In this document: piece by piece, positions 17,193 to 26,047 of the stretch
Layout of the letters: every line of letters begins with the position of its first letter
How positions within the stretch are numbered: position 1 is the stretch's first letter
Source of the DNA: Eubacteriales bacterium
Lineage (GTDB): Bacteria > Bacillota > Clostridia > Acetivibrionales > JANLFN01
DNA length: 64,000 nt
Direction of reading: 5' to 3'
NCBI GenBank assembly: GCA_024655885.1
Contig: JANLFN010000001.1
Span: 62,001-126,000 of the forward strand
Position numbers and translations under genes: made by a program
Notes under the pieces: generated by a model
What the model was told of the DNA's origin: nothing
The model's input: only the letters and a program-made list of their open reading frames with translations
Database searches by the model: none

Positions 17193-18398
17193 TTATTGCG
17201 GATTGATGGTTCCACCGAAAGCAGCGATCAGTTTTCCGCTGCTGTCTTTTTCAATTTTAACCATGGTAATTGCTTTTATGGGAACTCTGGTGTTGGGGTC
17301 AAATTTAATAGATCCTGTTACAAACTTCTTGTTTGTTTCCAGCATGGCAGCTTTGATCTTTTCGGGATCAGTGGATCCGGCTTTTTGAATGGCGTCGGCC
17401 AGTATATAGGTGGAGTCGTATGCAAGAGCGGCCAAAGCATTGGGGACAACATTAAACTTAGTCTGGTATTTGCTTACGAAATCCTTTACTTCCTTGTCGT
17501 CGCTGTACGGAGCATAGTGGTTGCTGTAATATGAGCCGACAACCTCGTCTCCGGCGTTGTTGGTTATTTCATCCCAGCCGTCTCCGCCCAGCAGGACAAC
17601 CTTATCCATTCCCACATTTCTTATTTGTTTAGCCATAAGAGATACTGTGGGGTAGTAATCGGAAATAAATAACACGTCGGGATTGGAAGCCTTCAATTTG
17701 GTCAATTGAGCGTTAAAATCCTTGTCGCCGGTAGCATAGGACTCTTCAACAACCTTGGTGCCGCCAAGCTCCATGAATTTTTTCTTGAAGCTGTCTTTCA
17801 GGCCTACAGAATAATCGTTTGTATTGTCAAACATAACGGCGGCGGTTTTTGCCTTCAGGGTTTCTATAGCGAATTTTGCCACCGAAGGTCCCTGGAAGCT
17901 GTCATTATAGCAGGCCTTGAAAATATAATCCCCGGCATCGGTAACCGTATCGTTGGTGGATGAAGGAGAAATCATAATGACCTTTCTCTGCTGGGCTTCC
18001 TTTGTGATTGCCAGGGAGCATTTGCTGGTCAAAGCTCCGATGATGCCGATAACCTTGTCCTGAGTAACCAGCTTTTTAAAAGCGTTCACTGTTTTTTCAG
18101 GGGTATTTTCATCATCTTCTACAACAACCTTAAGCTTTTTCCCCAGAACTCCACCCTTTTGATTGATTTCATCTACAGCCATTTGAATGGCATCTCTTGA
18201 TTGGGTTCCATAGGCTGAAATTGCGCCGCTGATGGGCTGGATTGTACCTATAGTGATGGTATCTCCCGTGGCTCCCGTGCTTTCAGCAGCTCCTGTTGTG
18301 TTGGTGGGGGTATTGGTGTTCCCGCCGCCTCCGCAGCCTGCAAGAAGTGAAACTGACATGACTACAACTACCAGTAAAGCTAATAATCTTTTAAACAT
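17193..18398 (-). CDS. livK: Branched-chain amino acid ABC transporter substrate-binding lipoprotein
   Basis: A 401-residue periplasmic-binding-fold type I (Leu/Ile/Val-binding) lipoprotein. The signal peptide ends in the lipobox LLAGC (Cys22), followed by a Gly/Thr-rich linker (residues 23-45), then the receptor fold beginning ITIGTIQPISGAISAYG with FKKLVTQDKVIGIIGALTS. Ligand type is taken from the linked livHMGF genes. ATG 18398 is preceded by AAGGAGGG. It is transcribed first, which fits its need for excess over the permease. Confidence 0.95.
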   Translation of the reverse strand: MFKRLLALLVVVVMSVSLLAGCGGGGNTNTPTNTTGAAESTGATGDTITIGTIQPISGAISAYGTQSRDAIQMAVDEINQKGGVLGKKLKVVVEDDENTPEKTVNAFKKLVTQDKVIGIIGALTSKCSLAITKEAQQRKVIMISPSSTNDTVTDAGDYIFKACYNDSFQGPSVAKFAIETLKAKTAAVMFDNTNDYSVGLKDSFKKKFMELGGTKVVEESYATGDKDFNAQLTKLKASNPDVLFISDYYPTVSLMAKQIRNVGMDKVVLLGGDGWDEITNNAGDEVVGSYYSNHYAPYSDDKEVKDFVSKYQTKFNVVPNALAALAYDSTYILADAIQKAGSTDPEKIKAAMLETNKKFVTGSIKFDPNTRVPIKAITMVKIEKDSSGKLIAAFGGTINPQ

Positions 18399-18444
18399 TG
18401 AAATTACCCTCCTTTTGTTTTTTATATATGTTTAGTTACAAAAA

Positions 18445-18498
18445 TAGACAAGAATAGGAAAAATAGATGTAGATGCACCATTGCCCCACTCTTGTCTA
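18445..18498 (-). promoter_or_regulatory. Hairpin with T run in the liv operon leader, possible attenuator
   Basis: TAGACAAGA (18445-18453) pairs with TCTTGTCTA (18490-18498). On the transcribed strand the closing arm is followed by TTTTTGTAAC, about 40 bases before livK. With the promoter near 18612-18640 this makes a leader of about 200 bases. I see no T-box motif and no leader peptide rich in Leu, Ile or Val, so the ligand, if any, is unknown. The remaining part of the 414-base gene-free stretch 18399-18812 holds the promoter and the cotJC terminator. Confidence 0.5.
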
Positions 18499-18611
18499 TA
18501 TTTTACAAAAAATTTATAAAAACATTTTTTAATTATTATCGCCTCTGTTTTCAGGCGGCTGCTTTATGTAAATATTGTGTCCGTATACTCCTCATCAACT
18601 ATATATTATAT

Positions 18612-18640
18612 ATTATATATGTAAATAACTGCTTTAACAA
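18612..18640 (-). promoter_or_regulatory. Promoter of the liv operon
   Basis: On the minus strand TTGTTA (18640-18635) and TATAAT (18617-18612) are 17 bases apart. Transcription would begin near 18605, giving a leader of roughly 205 bases before livK. Confidence 0.65.
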
Positions 18641-18757
18641 GATTAAATTTGAAAAATAGTATCAAACACATTTTTAGTGCAGTCAAAAAGTTAATGCACT
18701 ATGAGGCTTGCCGTGCGCAGCTTCTGGAACCAAAGTCTGTTACAGCTCACAAATATA

Positions 18758-18796
18758 TTCCCGGTACCGCTTTTTTCAAAAAAGAAGTACCGGGAA
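18758..18796 (-). terminator. Hairpin terminating the cotJ operon
   Basis: TTCCCGGTAC (18758-18767) and GTACCGGGAA (18787-18796) form the ends of an 18-bp near-perfect stem with an inner T6/A6 section, 17 bases after the cotJC stop on the minus strand. No long T tail follows outside the stem; the T run lies within it. Confidence 0.6.
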
Positions 18797-18812
18797 CAGG
18801 GTTTTTGTAAAA

Positions 18813-19400
18813 TTACTCCGGTTTTTTTACATAAAACTTCTTTTCCGCCAGTTTATCCTGCACGATTCTGAGGGCTTCCCCAAACCTCTGGAAGTGCACA
18901 ACCTCCCTTGCTCTCAAGAACTTAAGGGGCTCTATGACATCCGGGTCGTCGGCCAGGTTAATAAGCCACTCATAGGTTGATCTTGCCTTTTGCTCCGCGG
19001 CCATGTCCTCATAGAGGTCGGTAACAGGGTCGCCTTTGGATTGAATGTACGCTGCGGTAAAGGGATTTCCCGCCGCACTGATAGGATAAACGGCCTTGTC
19101 ATGGTCTGCGTAGTAAGCTCCAAGGTCCGACTCTTTGATTTCCTCAATACTTACGTCATCCATTAGTTGACGTACCATGGAGCCTACGATTTCCAGGTGT
19201 GCGAGTTCTTCGGTACCTATATCGTTCAGTGTTGCCCGTGCCTGGGGTGTGACCATGGAAAACCTCTGGCTTAGATACCTCAGGGATGCGGCCAATTCAC
19301 CGTCCGGCCCGCCGTACTGAGTGATGATATATTTTGCCATTTTGGGGTTGGGATTTTTAATTTTAACAGGGTATTCCAGCTTTTTTTCATAGATCCACAT
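18813..19400 (-). CDS. cotJC: Spore coat protein CotJC, manganese catalase family
   Basis: A 195-residue protein of the CotJC/manganese-catalase ferritin-like family that is placed in the inner spore coat. Metal-ligand-type Glu/His residues are visible in GTEELAHLEIVGSM (about 65-78) and in REVVHFQRFGEAL (about 164-176), and AAEQKARSTYEWL provides another Glu. It probably protects the spore from peroxide, although catalase activity is not proven for all CotJC. It is the third gene of cotJABC, 6 bases after cotJB. Confidence 0.95.
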   Translation of the reverse strand: MWIYEKKLEYPVKIKNPNPKMAKYIITQYGGPDGELAASLRYLSQRFSMVTPQARATLNDIGTEELAHLEIVGSMVRQLMDDVSIEEIKESDLGAYYADHDKAVYPISAAGNPFTAAYIQSKGDPVTDLYEDMAAEQKARSTYEWLINLADDPDVIEPLKFLRAREVVHFQRFGEALRIVQDKLAEKKFYVKKPE

Positions 19401-19406
19401 AACTGA

Positions 19407-19685
19407 TTACTCCTCTCCAGCAAGTTTAAAGTTAAATTCATATTCCCAGGGCCAGGGATTATTTATCCACCGCCAGGGGTAGTCACTGGTGGACCTGAAT
19501 GAATATAGGGGCCCGTACATTCTCTCATAATAGGATCTCAATGCGTTGGCCTGCATTACAATGGAATTGTACCTTAAAAGAGCATCCCGGTCGTAAGGGT
19601 GGGTGTCAAGATACAAATTCAGGTCTACAGCCATAAAATCCAGTGCGCTAAGCTGTTTCAAAAGTTTTTGCCTGTTCTTATCCAT
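19407..19685 (-). CDS. cotJB: Spore coat protein CotJB
   Basis: A 92-residue protein with the CotJB pattern (LKQLSALDFMAVDLNLYLDTHP at residues 9-30, and the aromatic C-terminal YPWRWINNPWPWEYEF). CotJA and CotJB are required for CotJC to enter the coat. It has a strong AAGGAGG site and is placed between cotJA and cotJC on the same strand. Confidence 0.94.
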   Translation of the reverse strand: MDKNRQKLLKQLSALDFMAVDLNLYLDTHPYDRDALLRYNSIVMQANALRSYYERMYGPLYSFRSTSDYPWRWINNPWPWEYEFNFKLAGEE

Positions 19686-19699
19686 ACCATTTCCTCCTT

Positions 19700-19963
19700 T
19701 TACTCGTATCGTGGTGTCTTCATGGGTTTATCCGGACTTCTATAGGGACTGTAAAGCTCCGGGAAAGCCGTCCCCCTACTGAGCGATTCTACAGGCGGAA
19801 AAGTAGTGCACAAATTCTGAAAGGGAACATATGCATTGGCCAGTTTTACATTTGTTAAGACTGTTTCCTGCGGAATGCAATATCCTGTAGGTGCATAATA
19901 TTCATTTGGCATGGGTTGTATCTGAGACATATTGGTATCGGTGGTTATTACATTATATGGCAT
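19700..19963 (-). CDS. cotJA: Spore coat associated protein CotJA
   Basis: An 87-residue protein with the CotJA C-terminal motif (LANAYVPFQNLCTTFPPVES, then GTAFPELYSPY). I start at ATG 19963 (MPYNVITTDTN); AAGGAGG lies 12 bases before it, somewhat far, and the longer frame upstream lacks a site. First gene of the cotJABC operon, which is transcribed in the mother cell in Bacillus (sigma-E). I did not find a convincing sigma-E promoter by eye in the 279 bases upstream. Confidence 0.9.
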   Translation of the reverse strand: MPYNVITTDTNMSQIQPMPNEYYAPTGYCIPQETVLTNVKLANAYVPFQNLCTTFPPVESLSRGTAFPELYSPYRSPDKPMKTPRYE

Positions 19964-20242
19964 ATTAGTTAAAAACCTCCTTATCAAATAATTCTTTACT
20001 ATACATAATACTAACATTTATGTAGAACGGTTCCACATATCACGGTCCCTATTTGGCATAAACTTATAATGCGCTGCTGGTATGGATTTTTAGCTAAATT
20101 TTTCATATAATGATAGAAGCAGGTTTAAAACAGCGAAGCAACGAACGATTACCCGTTGCAATATTTGTGCCGGTTTGAAAACACTACCCAACCTAAAGCA
20201 AAACGGGTTATCGCTTGAAACAGGTATAAAGGAGAGGGCAGC

Positions 20243-21094
20243 ATGCCAAACAAGTTTAATATAGCCATATGTCAGATGAATGTAATAAACAGCAAGAGTG
20301 AAAATCTGAAAAAAGCGGTAGCAATGATAGAAGCATCGGGAAAAAGTAAGGCGGATATTGTGGTCCTTCCGGAAATGTTCAACTGCCCGTATGACAATAA
20401 AAAGTTTTCCGAATATGCCGAGCATGCCCATCACAGTGAAACAATAGACAAAATATCCGAAACCGCCAGAAAGTTGAAAATGTATGTAATTGCCGGCTCC
20501 ATTCCTGAAATTGAAAGAAATAGAATATATAATTCCTGCTTTGTCTTCAACAGGAAGGGTGAAGTGATAGGCAGGCACCGCAAGCTACATCTGTTTGATA
20601 TAGATATAAAAGGAGAAATAAAATTTACTGAGTCTGAAATATTGACGGCTGGTGAAGAAATAACGGTGATTGATACGGAGTTTTGCAAAATAGGCATAGC
20701 CATTTGCTACGATATAAGATTCCCTGAGCTGTTCAGGCTGATGGCTCTGAAAGGGGCTAAACTGATGGTTGTTCCGGGCGCTTTCAACATGACCACAGGT
20801 CCGGCCCATTGGGAGACGCTTATAAGGGCAAGGGCAATAGACAATCAAGTCTATATTGCGGCTGCATCGCCGGCCAGAGATGAAAATTCAAGCTATAGGG
20901 CGTACGGCAATTCCATGGTGGCAGATCCATGGGGGACCGTTACGGCCAGGGCTGACGCCGGTGAATGCATCATCTTTTCGGACATAGACCTGCTGCAGGT
21001 GGAAAAGGTAAGGCGAGAGCTGCCGCTGCTGAAGCACAGAAGGGTTGATATTTACTTGCTTGAAGAAATGAAAAGGTACGCCCCTTTACCTTAG
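20243..21094 (+). CDS. Carbon-nitrogen hydrolase, omega-amidase (Nit2)-like
   Basis: A 283-residue nitrilase-superfamily enzyme. The catalytic triad is visible: Glu44 (VLPEMFN), Lys114 (HRKLHLFDI) and Cys155 (ICYDIRFPE). The FDIDI segment after the lysine and the CYDIRFPE motif match omega-amidase/Nit2, which hydrolyses alpha-ketoglutaramate or alpha-ketosuccinamate. Other small amides cannot be excluded. The start ATG follows GGAGAGGG. It is monocistronic, with a terminator-like hairpin about 170 bases downstream. Confidence 0.9.
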   Translation: MPNKFNIAICQMNVINSKSENLKKAVAMIEASGKSKADIVVLPEMFNCPYDNKKFSEYAEHAHHSETIDKISETARKLKMYVIAGSIPEIERNRIYNSCFVFNRKGEVIGRHRKLHLFDIDIKGEIKFTESEILTAGEEITVIDTEFCKIGIAICYDIRFPELFRLMALKGAKLMVVPGAFNMTTGPAHWETLIRARAIDNQVYIAAASPARDENSSYRAYGNSMVADPWGTVTARADAGECIIFSDIDLLQVEKVRRELPLLKHRRVDIYLLEEMKRYAPLP

Positions 21095-21261
21095 GCTGCA
21101 CTGCCAAACTTTGATTTCTTTCTCTCTCAAGCTTTGAGATTAAAGGAGACATTGTAAAATTTTTATGTACTCTGTTATTGAATGCAGGAAAATTTTATGT
21201 TAATATAAATGTTAATATAAAAATAAATAAATTAAGTATATTTGAAAGCTCATGTGTAACC

Positions 21262-21309
21262 AATGGCGTTTAGACACTGATAGTGGGTAAACGTCATTTT
21301 TTATTTTTT
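21262..21309 (+). terminator. Intrinsic terminator upstream of the chemoreceptor-like gene
   Basis: AATGGCGTTTA (21262-21272) pairs with TAAACGTCATT (21288-21298) with one bulge, followed by TTTTTTATTTTTTC. It lies just before the ribosome site of the next gene, so it could terminate the amidase transcript or act as an attenuator; I see no riboswitch consensus in the upstream 140 bases. Confidence 0.65.
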
Positions 21310-21324
21310 CTGAAGGAGGAATCT

Positions 21325-22863
21325 ATGTCAAAATACAAATTTTTTTTCGTGTGCAGCTTTATTGTAATTTTTCCTGTGTTTATTCTGACCGTTATGCAGG
21401 CAAAGTTGTTTTGGTTCGGGCTGGCGATGCATCTGGTGGCAGTCTCCGCCGCCTTATATTTAATTTTTATGCTTCAGAAGCGGGAGAATATAAGGCTTAA
21501 TAAGATTATAGACGATATGAAAAAAGAACTGGCCAAATTCAACATGGAGGTGCAAGTGGCTTCCAGCCAGGTATCTGCCGTATCAGAGCAGCTCCATGTT
21601 ACGCTGGATGAAAACAGCGCTTTCACTCAGCAGTTGTATGCTGAAACGGCGGATATGGTGCAGCAGAATCTAGAGGTAAACGAGAGTATAAAAAACATGG
21701 TTTCGGTTGTAAAAAGCATTACTGAACTGTTGCATGAAGCAAACAAAACTTCAAATGAAATGCAGGACAAAAGCACCGCTTCAAATGCCGTTATTAAACA
21801 CAGCCTGGAGGAAATACTGGAAATTGTTAACACCATAGGCGGCATACAGCATTCAACCAATAAAACCATGGAATACATGGAAAGGCTTAATACGTCTTCA
21901 AAGGAAATTGTAAAAATACTTGAAACAGTAAATAATATTTCAAATCAAATCCATCTCCTCTCCTTGAATGCTTCAATAGAATCCGCAAGAGCAGGTGAGG
22001 CGGGTAAAGGGTTTTCGGTGGTGGCGGAAGAGATCAGAAAACTGTCGCTGGTGACAAGCAATGCCGTAAATGATATTAACAACCTTATTTCGAGCATACA
22101 GGAGGAAGTTCACAGCGTGTTCGATGTGGTAAAGGAAAATTCCAGGATGGTTGAAAAAAGCGTTATGGCAACAAACCAGGTGGAAAAAAACCTTGAAAAG
22201 ATTGAGATTTCTTTTGATGAGGTGGTCAATCTGGTGAAAAAAATCATCGATCTGTCTGAAAAAGAGGGAGATTTTACACGGAAAATCGAGGGCAATATAA
22301 AAACCGTGGAGGAAAAGGTAAAATTGACCGCTCAATCGGTGAATGTGGTTATGGAGTCGGTCCATAAACAGAAAAACAATATTGAAGATATTGCCGGATT
22401 GAGCGAAAGACTTTACGAATCGGCGGGAGATCTTAAAAAGTTATTTGAAGGTTTGGAGACCGATTATACGGAAGATAACAGGATACCCGGCATGGAGCAG
22501 GACATCATGGCATGCAGGCAGATTATTCGTGAACTTCATGAAAATCAGCGATTTGTGGCTCTGGACAAGCTTGAGCATCAGAAATTGTTGGATTCTATAA
22601 AGGAAAGGTACGCGTTTGTTGAAGCAGTGTGGACTAACGACAAAAAGGGTAAGTTTATTTATTCGGTCCCCCCGTCGGGAATAGCTAATGCCGCTGTACG
22701 GGAATGGTTCAAGCAAAGCATAAAAGGGGAGGAATATACGTCCCGGGTCTATATTTCCGCCATCACAAAAAGTCCCTGCATCACATTTTCCGCTCCAATA
22801 GTAAGTAATGCAGGAGATATTGTAGGAGTAGCGGGGATTGACCTGAAATTGAACAATATTTAA
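21325..22863 (+). CDS. Methyl-accepting chemotaxis-like protein with C-terminal Cache (PDC) domain
   Basis: A 512-residue protein with an unusual order: two close membrane segments at the N-terminus (about 4-24 and 28-47), no HAMP domain, a helical MCP signalling region (about 60-375, with the hairpin tip GEAGKGFSVVAEEIRKLS), then at the C-terminus a half-Cache/PDC sensor fold (WTNDKKGKFIYSVPPSGIAN, AVREWFKQSIKGEEYTS, and VGVAGIDLKLN). In normal chemoreceptors the Cache domain is extracellular and N-terminal; here it would be cytoplasmic. ATG 21325 follows GAAGGAGG; a longer frame upstream has no site. No che genes are near. Confidence 0.88.
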   Translation: MSKYKFFFVCSFIVIFPVFILTVMQAKLFWFGLAMHLVAVSAALYLIFMLQKRENIRLNKIIDDMKKELAKFNMEVQVASSQVSAVSEQLHVTLDENSAFTQQLYAETADMVQQNLEVNESIKNMVSVVKSITELLHEANKTSNEMQDKSTASNAVIKHSLEEILEIVNTIGGIQHSTNKTMEYMERLNTSSKEIVKILETVNNISNQIHLLSLNASIESARAGEAGKGFSVVAEEIRKLSLVTSNAVNDINNLISSIQEEVHSVFDVVKENSRMVEKSVMATNQVEKNLEKIEISFDEVVNLVKKIIDLSEKEGDFTRKIEGNIKTVEEKVKLTAQSVNVVMESVHKQKNNIEDIAGLSERLYESAGDLKKLFEGLETDYTEDNRIPGMEQDIMACRQIIRELHENQRFVALDKLEHQKLLDSIKERYAFVEAVWTNDKKGKFIYSVPPSGIANAAVREWFKQSIKGEEYTSRVYISAITKSPCITFSAPIVSNAGDIVGVAGIDLKLNNI

Positions 22864-22979
22864 CAAAGATTCACATGCAGGCATAGGGATAAAATAATTT
22901 GAGAAACTCTTTGAGTCCATATAAAATAGCATAACAAATTTATGTTACAATATTTACATTTAAATTATATTGTGTTACA

Positions 22980-23070
22980 ATACCTAAGTGCATGGATAAC
23001 CGTATGCGCGGTTTCTGGAAGACTCCGACCTGTTACCGGGCTAATGGTGATTGAGAAAAATTAGGAGGTT
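22980..23070 (+). promoter_or_regulatory. Candidate structured rpsO leader
   Basis: Between the chemoreceptor-like gene and rpsO (212 bases), a small hairpin AACCG-tatgcg-CGGTT is at about 22998-23013, and a region with ACCTGTTACCGGG follows. S15 mRNA leaders in several phyla bind S15 for autoregulation. The sequence alone does not prove this; a covariance search is needed. Confidence 0.3.
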
Positions 23071-23075
23071 TTTTT

Positions 23076-23339
23076 ATGGTAAAGGAAGTAAAACAGGAAA
23101 TTATTAACAAGTATAAGCTGCATGAGAATGATACCGGATCCCCAGAAGTACAGGTTGCCATTCTTACAGAAAGAATCAACCACTTGAACGAACATCTTAA
23201 GATTCATAAGAAGGATCATCATTCAAGGAGAGGCCTGTTAAAAATGGTCGGTCACAGGAGAGGGCTTCTCAATTATTTACAAAGCAAAGATATTGAAAGA
23301 TATCGTTCCATCGTTGAAAAATTGAATCTAAGAAAGTAA
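23076..23339 (+). CDS. rpsO: 30S ribosomal protein S15
   Basis: An 87-residue protein that binds the 16S rRNA central domain early in 30S assembly. Family motifs: [19 protein letters not shown] (residues 16-34) and [22 protein letters not shown] (48-69). It has TAGGAGG before ATG and a clean terminator directly after the stop. The rpsO-pnp order is the standard one. Confidence 0.98.
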   Translation: MVKEVKQEIINKYKLHENDTGSPEVQVAILTERINHLNEHLKIHKKDHHSRRGLLKMVGHRRGLLNYLQSKDIERYRSIVEKLNLRK

Positions 23340-23340
23340 A

Positions 23341-23366
23341 ATGAGCGGAGACACCGCTCATTTTTA
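23341..23366 (+). terminator. rpsO terminator
   Basis: ATGAGCGG (23341-23348) pairs with CCGCTCAT (23354-23361) around GAGACA, followed by TTTTT. It starts two bases after the rpsO stop. Confidence 0.9.
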
Positions 23367-23580
23367 TAATGCCCAGGGAATTATAGATTTACCTTAATTT
23401 AGAATTTACCCTGGAACATTAAAGTCAAAAACACTATAGAATGATTTAACGTTTTATGCACTGTTTAGAATATAACTATCGGTCAATAATTATATTATGA
23501 CAAGCAGGGTCAATGATTTTTACATTTTGAAAGAATCAGGAAAACTGAAAAATGAAGGATGTGTTTGTGCAAAATCTGAA

Positions 23581-23610
23581 TTGAAAAAGGTATGTTGCAA
23601 AACATATAAT
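23581..23610 (+). promoter_or_regulatory. Candidate pnp promoter
   Basis: TTGAAA (23581-23586) and TATAAT (23605-23610) separated by 18 bases. Transcription would start about 25 bases before the long leader hairpin. The rest of the 408-base gap 23340-23747 (23367-23580) shows nothing recognisable. Confidence 0.6.
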
Positions 23611-23642
23611 AGGATGGTCTATTTGTGAAATAATATCGTTAA

Positions 23643-23726
23643 TAACTACGGACGGTAGAAAGTAGATTGTACAGCAAACCGGAAACATGTGTTGCTGCAG
23701 AATCTACGTCCTACAGTCTGTAGTTA
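23643..23726 (+). promoter_or_regulatory. Long interrupted hairpin in the pnp leader
   Basis: TAACTAC (23643-23649) and GTAGTTA (23720-23726) close a long stem. Further paired blocks are GGTAG/CTAC, GTAGATT/AATCTAC and CAGCAA/TTGCTG, so almost the whole 84 bases are double-stranded, ending 10 bases before the AGGAGG of pnp. E. coli pnp has an RNase III-cut leader stem used for autoregulation; a comparable role here is inference. Confidence 0.7.
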
Positions 23727-23747
23727 AATACAGAAGGAGGCAATGGA

Positions 23748-25847
23748 ATGGTAAAAGAATTCAGTGTAGATTTAGCAGGAAGAAAGCTAACAATTGAAAC
23801 AGGGAAAATGGCACAGCTGGCCAACGGGGCTGTCCTTGTAAGGTATGGCGACACGGTGATTCTGTCTACGGCAACGGCATCATCAGCCCCAAGGGAAGGG
23901 ATTGATTTTTTCCCTTTAAGCGTGGACTATGAAGAGAGGCTCTATGCGGTGGGAAAAATCCCGGGAGGTTTTATCAAAAGGGAAGGCAAGCCTGCGGAGA
24001 AAGCCATCCTCACATCAAGGGTGATTGATCGGCCTATCAGGCCCTTATTTCCCAAAGACTTGAGAAATGACGTTTCGGTTGTTAATACCGTATTATCGGT
24101 GGATCAGGATAATTCCCCTGAAATAGCCGCAATGATAGGTACCTCTGTAGCCCTGTCCATATCGGATATTCCTTTTAACGGTCCCATTGGCGGGGTTATC
24201 TTAGGGCTGGTGGACGGCGAAGTGGTCATCAATCCCACGGCGGCCCAGAGGGAAAAAAGCCGGATGTATGTCACCCTGGCAGGAACAAAGGAAAAGATCA
24301 CCATGATAGAGGCAGGGGCGGATGAAGTGCCTGAGGAGGTCATGCTGGCCGCTATCCGGAAGGGCTATGGCGAAATAAAGAGAATTGTGGAGTTTATTGA
24401 AGAAATAAAAAATGAGGTTGGGAAACCCAAGTTCGAGTACCAGTCTTCAGAAATACCTGAGGAAATATTTAAAGCGGTCAAAGAGTTTGCTTATGAAAAG
24501 ATGAGAAAAGCGGTTCTTGCCACAGACAAGCAGGTTAGGGATGAAAATATTGCAAAATTGACGGAAGAGGTGCTTCAGAACTTTGCAGAAATCTATCCCG
24601 AGAGCGAAGCCGTACTTGCCGAAGCGGTATACAAGCTGGAAAAGAAAGTTGTCAGGGAGTATATTTTAAAAGAAAACAAGCGTGTAGACGGCAGAAGACT
24701 GGATGAAATCAGGCCCTTGTCCGCGGAAGTAGGCCTGCTTCCAAGAACTCACGGTTCAGCCCTGTTCCAGAGAGGACAGACTCAGGTATTAACAACGGTC
24801 ACCCTTGGAGCCATCGGTGAAGTACAGTTGCTGGACGGACTGGACCTGGAGGATACAAAAAGATACATGCACCACTATAACTTTCCAGGTTACAGTGTAG
24901 GCGAAGCCAAGCCCCCCAGAGGCCCCGGAAGAAGGGAAATCGGCCATGGCGCTTTGGCGGAAAGGGCTCTGGAGCCTGTAATCCCCAGTGAGGATGTATT
25001 TCCCTACACCATCCGTCTTGTTTCGGAGGTACTTATGTCCAACGGCTCCACTTCACAGGGAAGCGTGTGCGGCAGCACCCTGGCCCTTATGGATGCAGGT
25101 GTGCCTATCAAAGAACCTGTTGCGGGAATTTCCGCCGGATTGGTCATAGATGAGGAGAACCCCGAGAATTTTGTGACGTTTATGGACATTCAGGGTATAG
25201 AAGATTTTTTCGGCGACATGGACTTCAAGGTGGCCGGCACAAAAAATGGAATCACTGCCATACAGATGGATATCAAGGTTGACGGACTGACGGAAGAAAT
25301 TATAAAGCAGGCCTTTGAGCTTACTAGAAAAGGACGTCTGTATATACTTGACGAGGTTATACTGAAGACCATCAAGGAGCCGAGAAAAGAACTTTCGCCT
25401 TATGCGCCCAAAATATTGACCACAACCATTGATCCCGATAAGATACGCGATGTTATCGGACCTGGCGGTAAAATGATCAACAAGATCATTGCGGAAACGG
25501 GCGCTAAAATAGACATAGAAGATGATGGCAAAGTATTTGTAGCGTCTTCGGATACCAAGGCGGGACAAAAAGCCATACAGATTATCGAGGGTATAGCGAA
25601 AGACATCCAGCCCGGGCAGGTCTATATGGGCAAAGTGGCCAGGATTACTTCTTTTGGAGCCTTTGTAGAATTCCTTCCGGGAAAAGAAGGACTTGTCCAC
25701 ATTTCAAAGCTTGATAAGAAAAGAGTAGGAAAAGTCGAAGACGTAGTATCCGTTGGAGATGAAATCCCTGTTAAAGTTGTAGAGATTGACAAACAGGGCA
25801 GAATAAACCTGTCAAGGAAGGATGCCATGACCGAAGAAGCAAATTAA
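23748..25847 (+). CDS. pnp: Polynucleotide phosphorylase
   Basis: A 699-residue 3'-5' exoribonuclease/polymerase that uses phosphate to degrade RNA. Domain order is complete: RNase PH 1 (about 10-140), a helical linker, RNase PH 2 (about 320-460, with [15 protein letters not shown]), KH (about 555-612, [12 protein letters not shown]) and S1 (about 620-690, [22 protein letters not shown]). Length is normal. ATG 23748 follows AGAAGGAGG. It follows rpsO as in most Firmicutes, but with its own promoter and leader. Confidence 0.98.
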   Translation: MVKEFSVDLAGRKLTIETGKMAQLANGAVLVRYGDTVILSTATASSAPREGIDFFPLSVDYEERLYAVGKIPGGFIKREGKPAEKAILTSRVIDRPIRPLFPKDLRNDVSVVNTVLSVDQDNSPEIAAMIGTSVALSISDIPFNGPIGGVILGLVDGEVVINPTAAQREKSRMYVTLAGTKEKITMIEAGADEVPEEVMLAAIRKGYGEIKRIVEFIEEIKNEVGKPKFEYQSSEIPEEIFKAVKEFAYEKMRKAVLATDKQVRDENIAKLTEEVLQNFAEIYPESEAVLAEAVYKLEKKVVREYILKENKRVDGRRLDEIRPLSAEVGLLPRTHGSALFQRGQTQVLTTVTLGAIGEVQLLDGLDLEDTKRYMHHYNFPGYSVGEAKPPRGPGRREIGHGALAERALEPVIPSEDVFPYTIRLVSEVLMSNGSTSQGSVCGSTLALMDAGVPIKEPVAGISAGLVIDEENPENFVTFMDIQGIEDFFGDMDFKVAGTKNGITAIQMDIKVDGLTEEIIKQAFELTRKGRLYILDEVILKTIKEPRKELSPYAPKILTTTIDPDKIRDVIGPGGKMINKIIAETGAKIDIEDDGKVFVASSDTKAGQKAIQIIEGIAKDIQPGQVYMGKVARITSFGAFVEFLPGKEGLVHISKLDKKRVGKVEDVVSVGDEIPVKVVEIDKQGRINLSRKDAMTEEAN

Positions 25848-25901
25848 CAAAAATCCCGTGTATAACACAATAAACCGGGTATCGTAATGTAAGGTACAAC
25901 A

Positions 25902-25968
25902 TTAAGGCTTAAAAGCAGAATTCGTTTATTGTTGGACTATTAAAACCGGATTCGTGCGTAAGCCTTAA
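25902..25968. repeat. Inverted repeat between pnp and the M16 protease gene
   Basis: TTAAGGCTTA (25902-25911) and TAAGCCTTAA (25959-25968) are perfect complements separated by 47 bases. No T run follows, so function is unclear; possibly a long-loop terminator or processing site. Confidence 0.4.
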
Positions 25969-26047
25969 CCTCAATATCAGCCAGTAACCGGCCAGATGGA
26001 ATATACCAAATTATACGACAAATAATATATTTGTAACTGGAGGAACC

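Noticed and set aside
19964-20242. A sigma-E promoter before cotJA
   Set aside because: Candidate ATA and CATA words are present, but the spacing is too short, so no site is called.
21120-21320. A riboswitch upstream of the chemoreceptor-like gene
   Set aside because: There is a terminator-like stem, but no c-di-GMP or other riboswitch consensus was found in the preceding bases.
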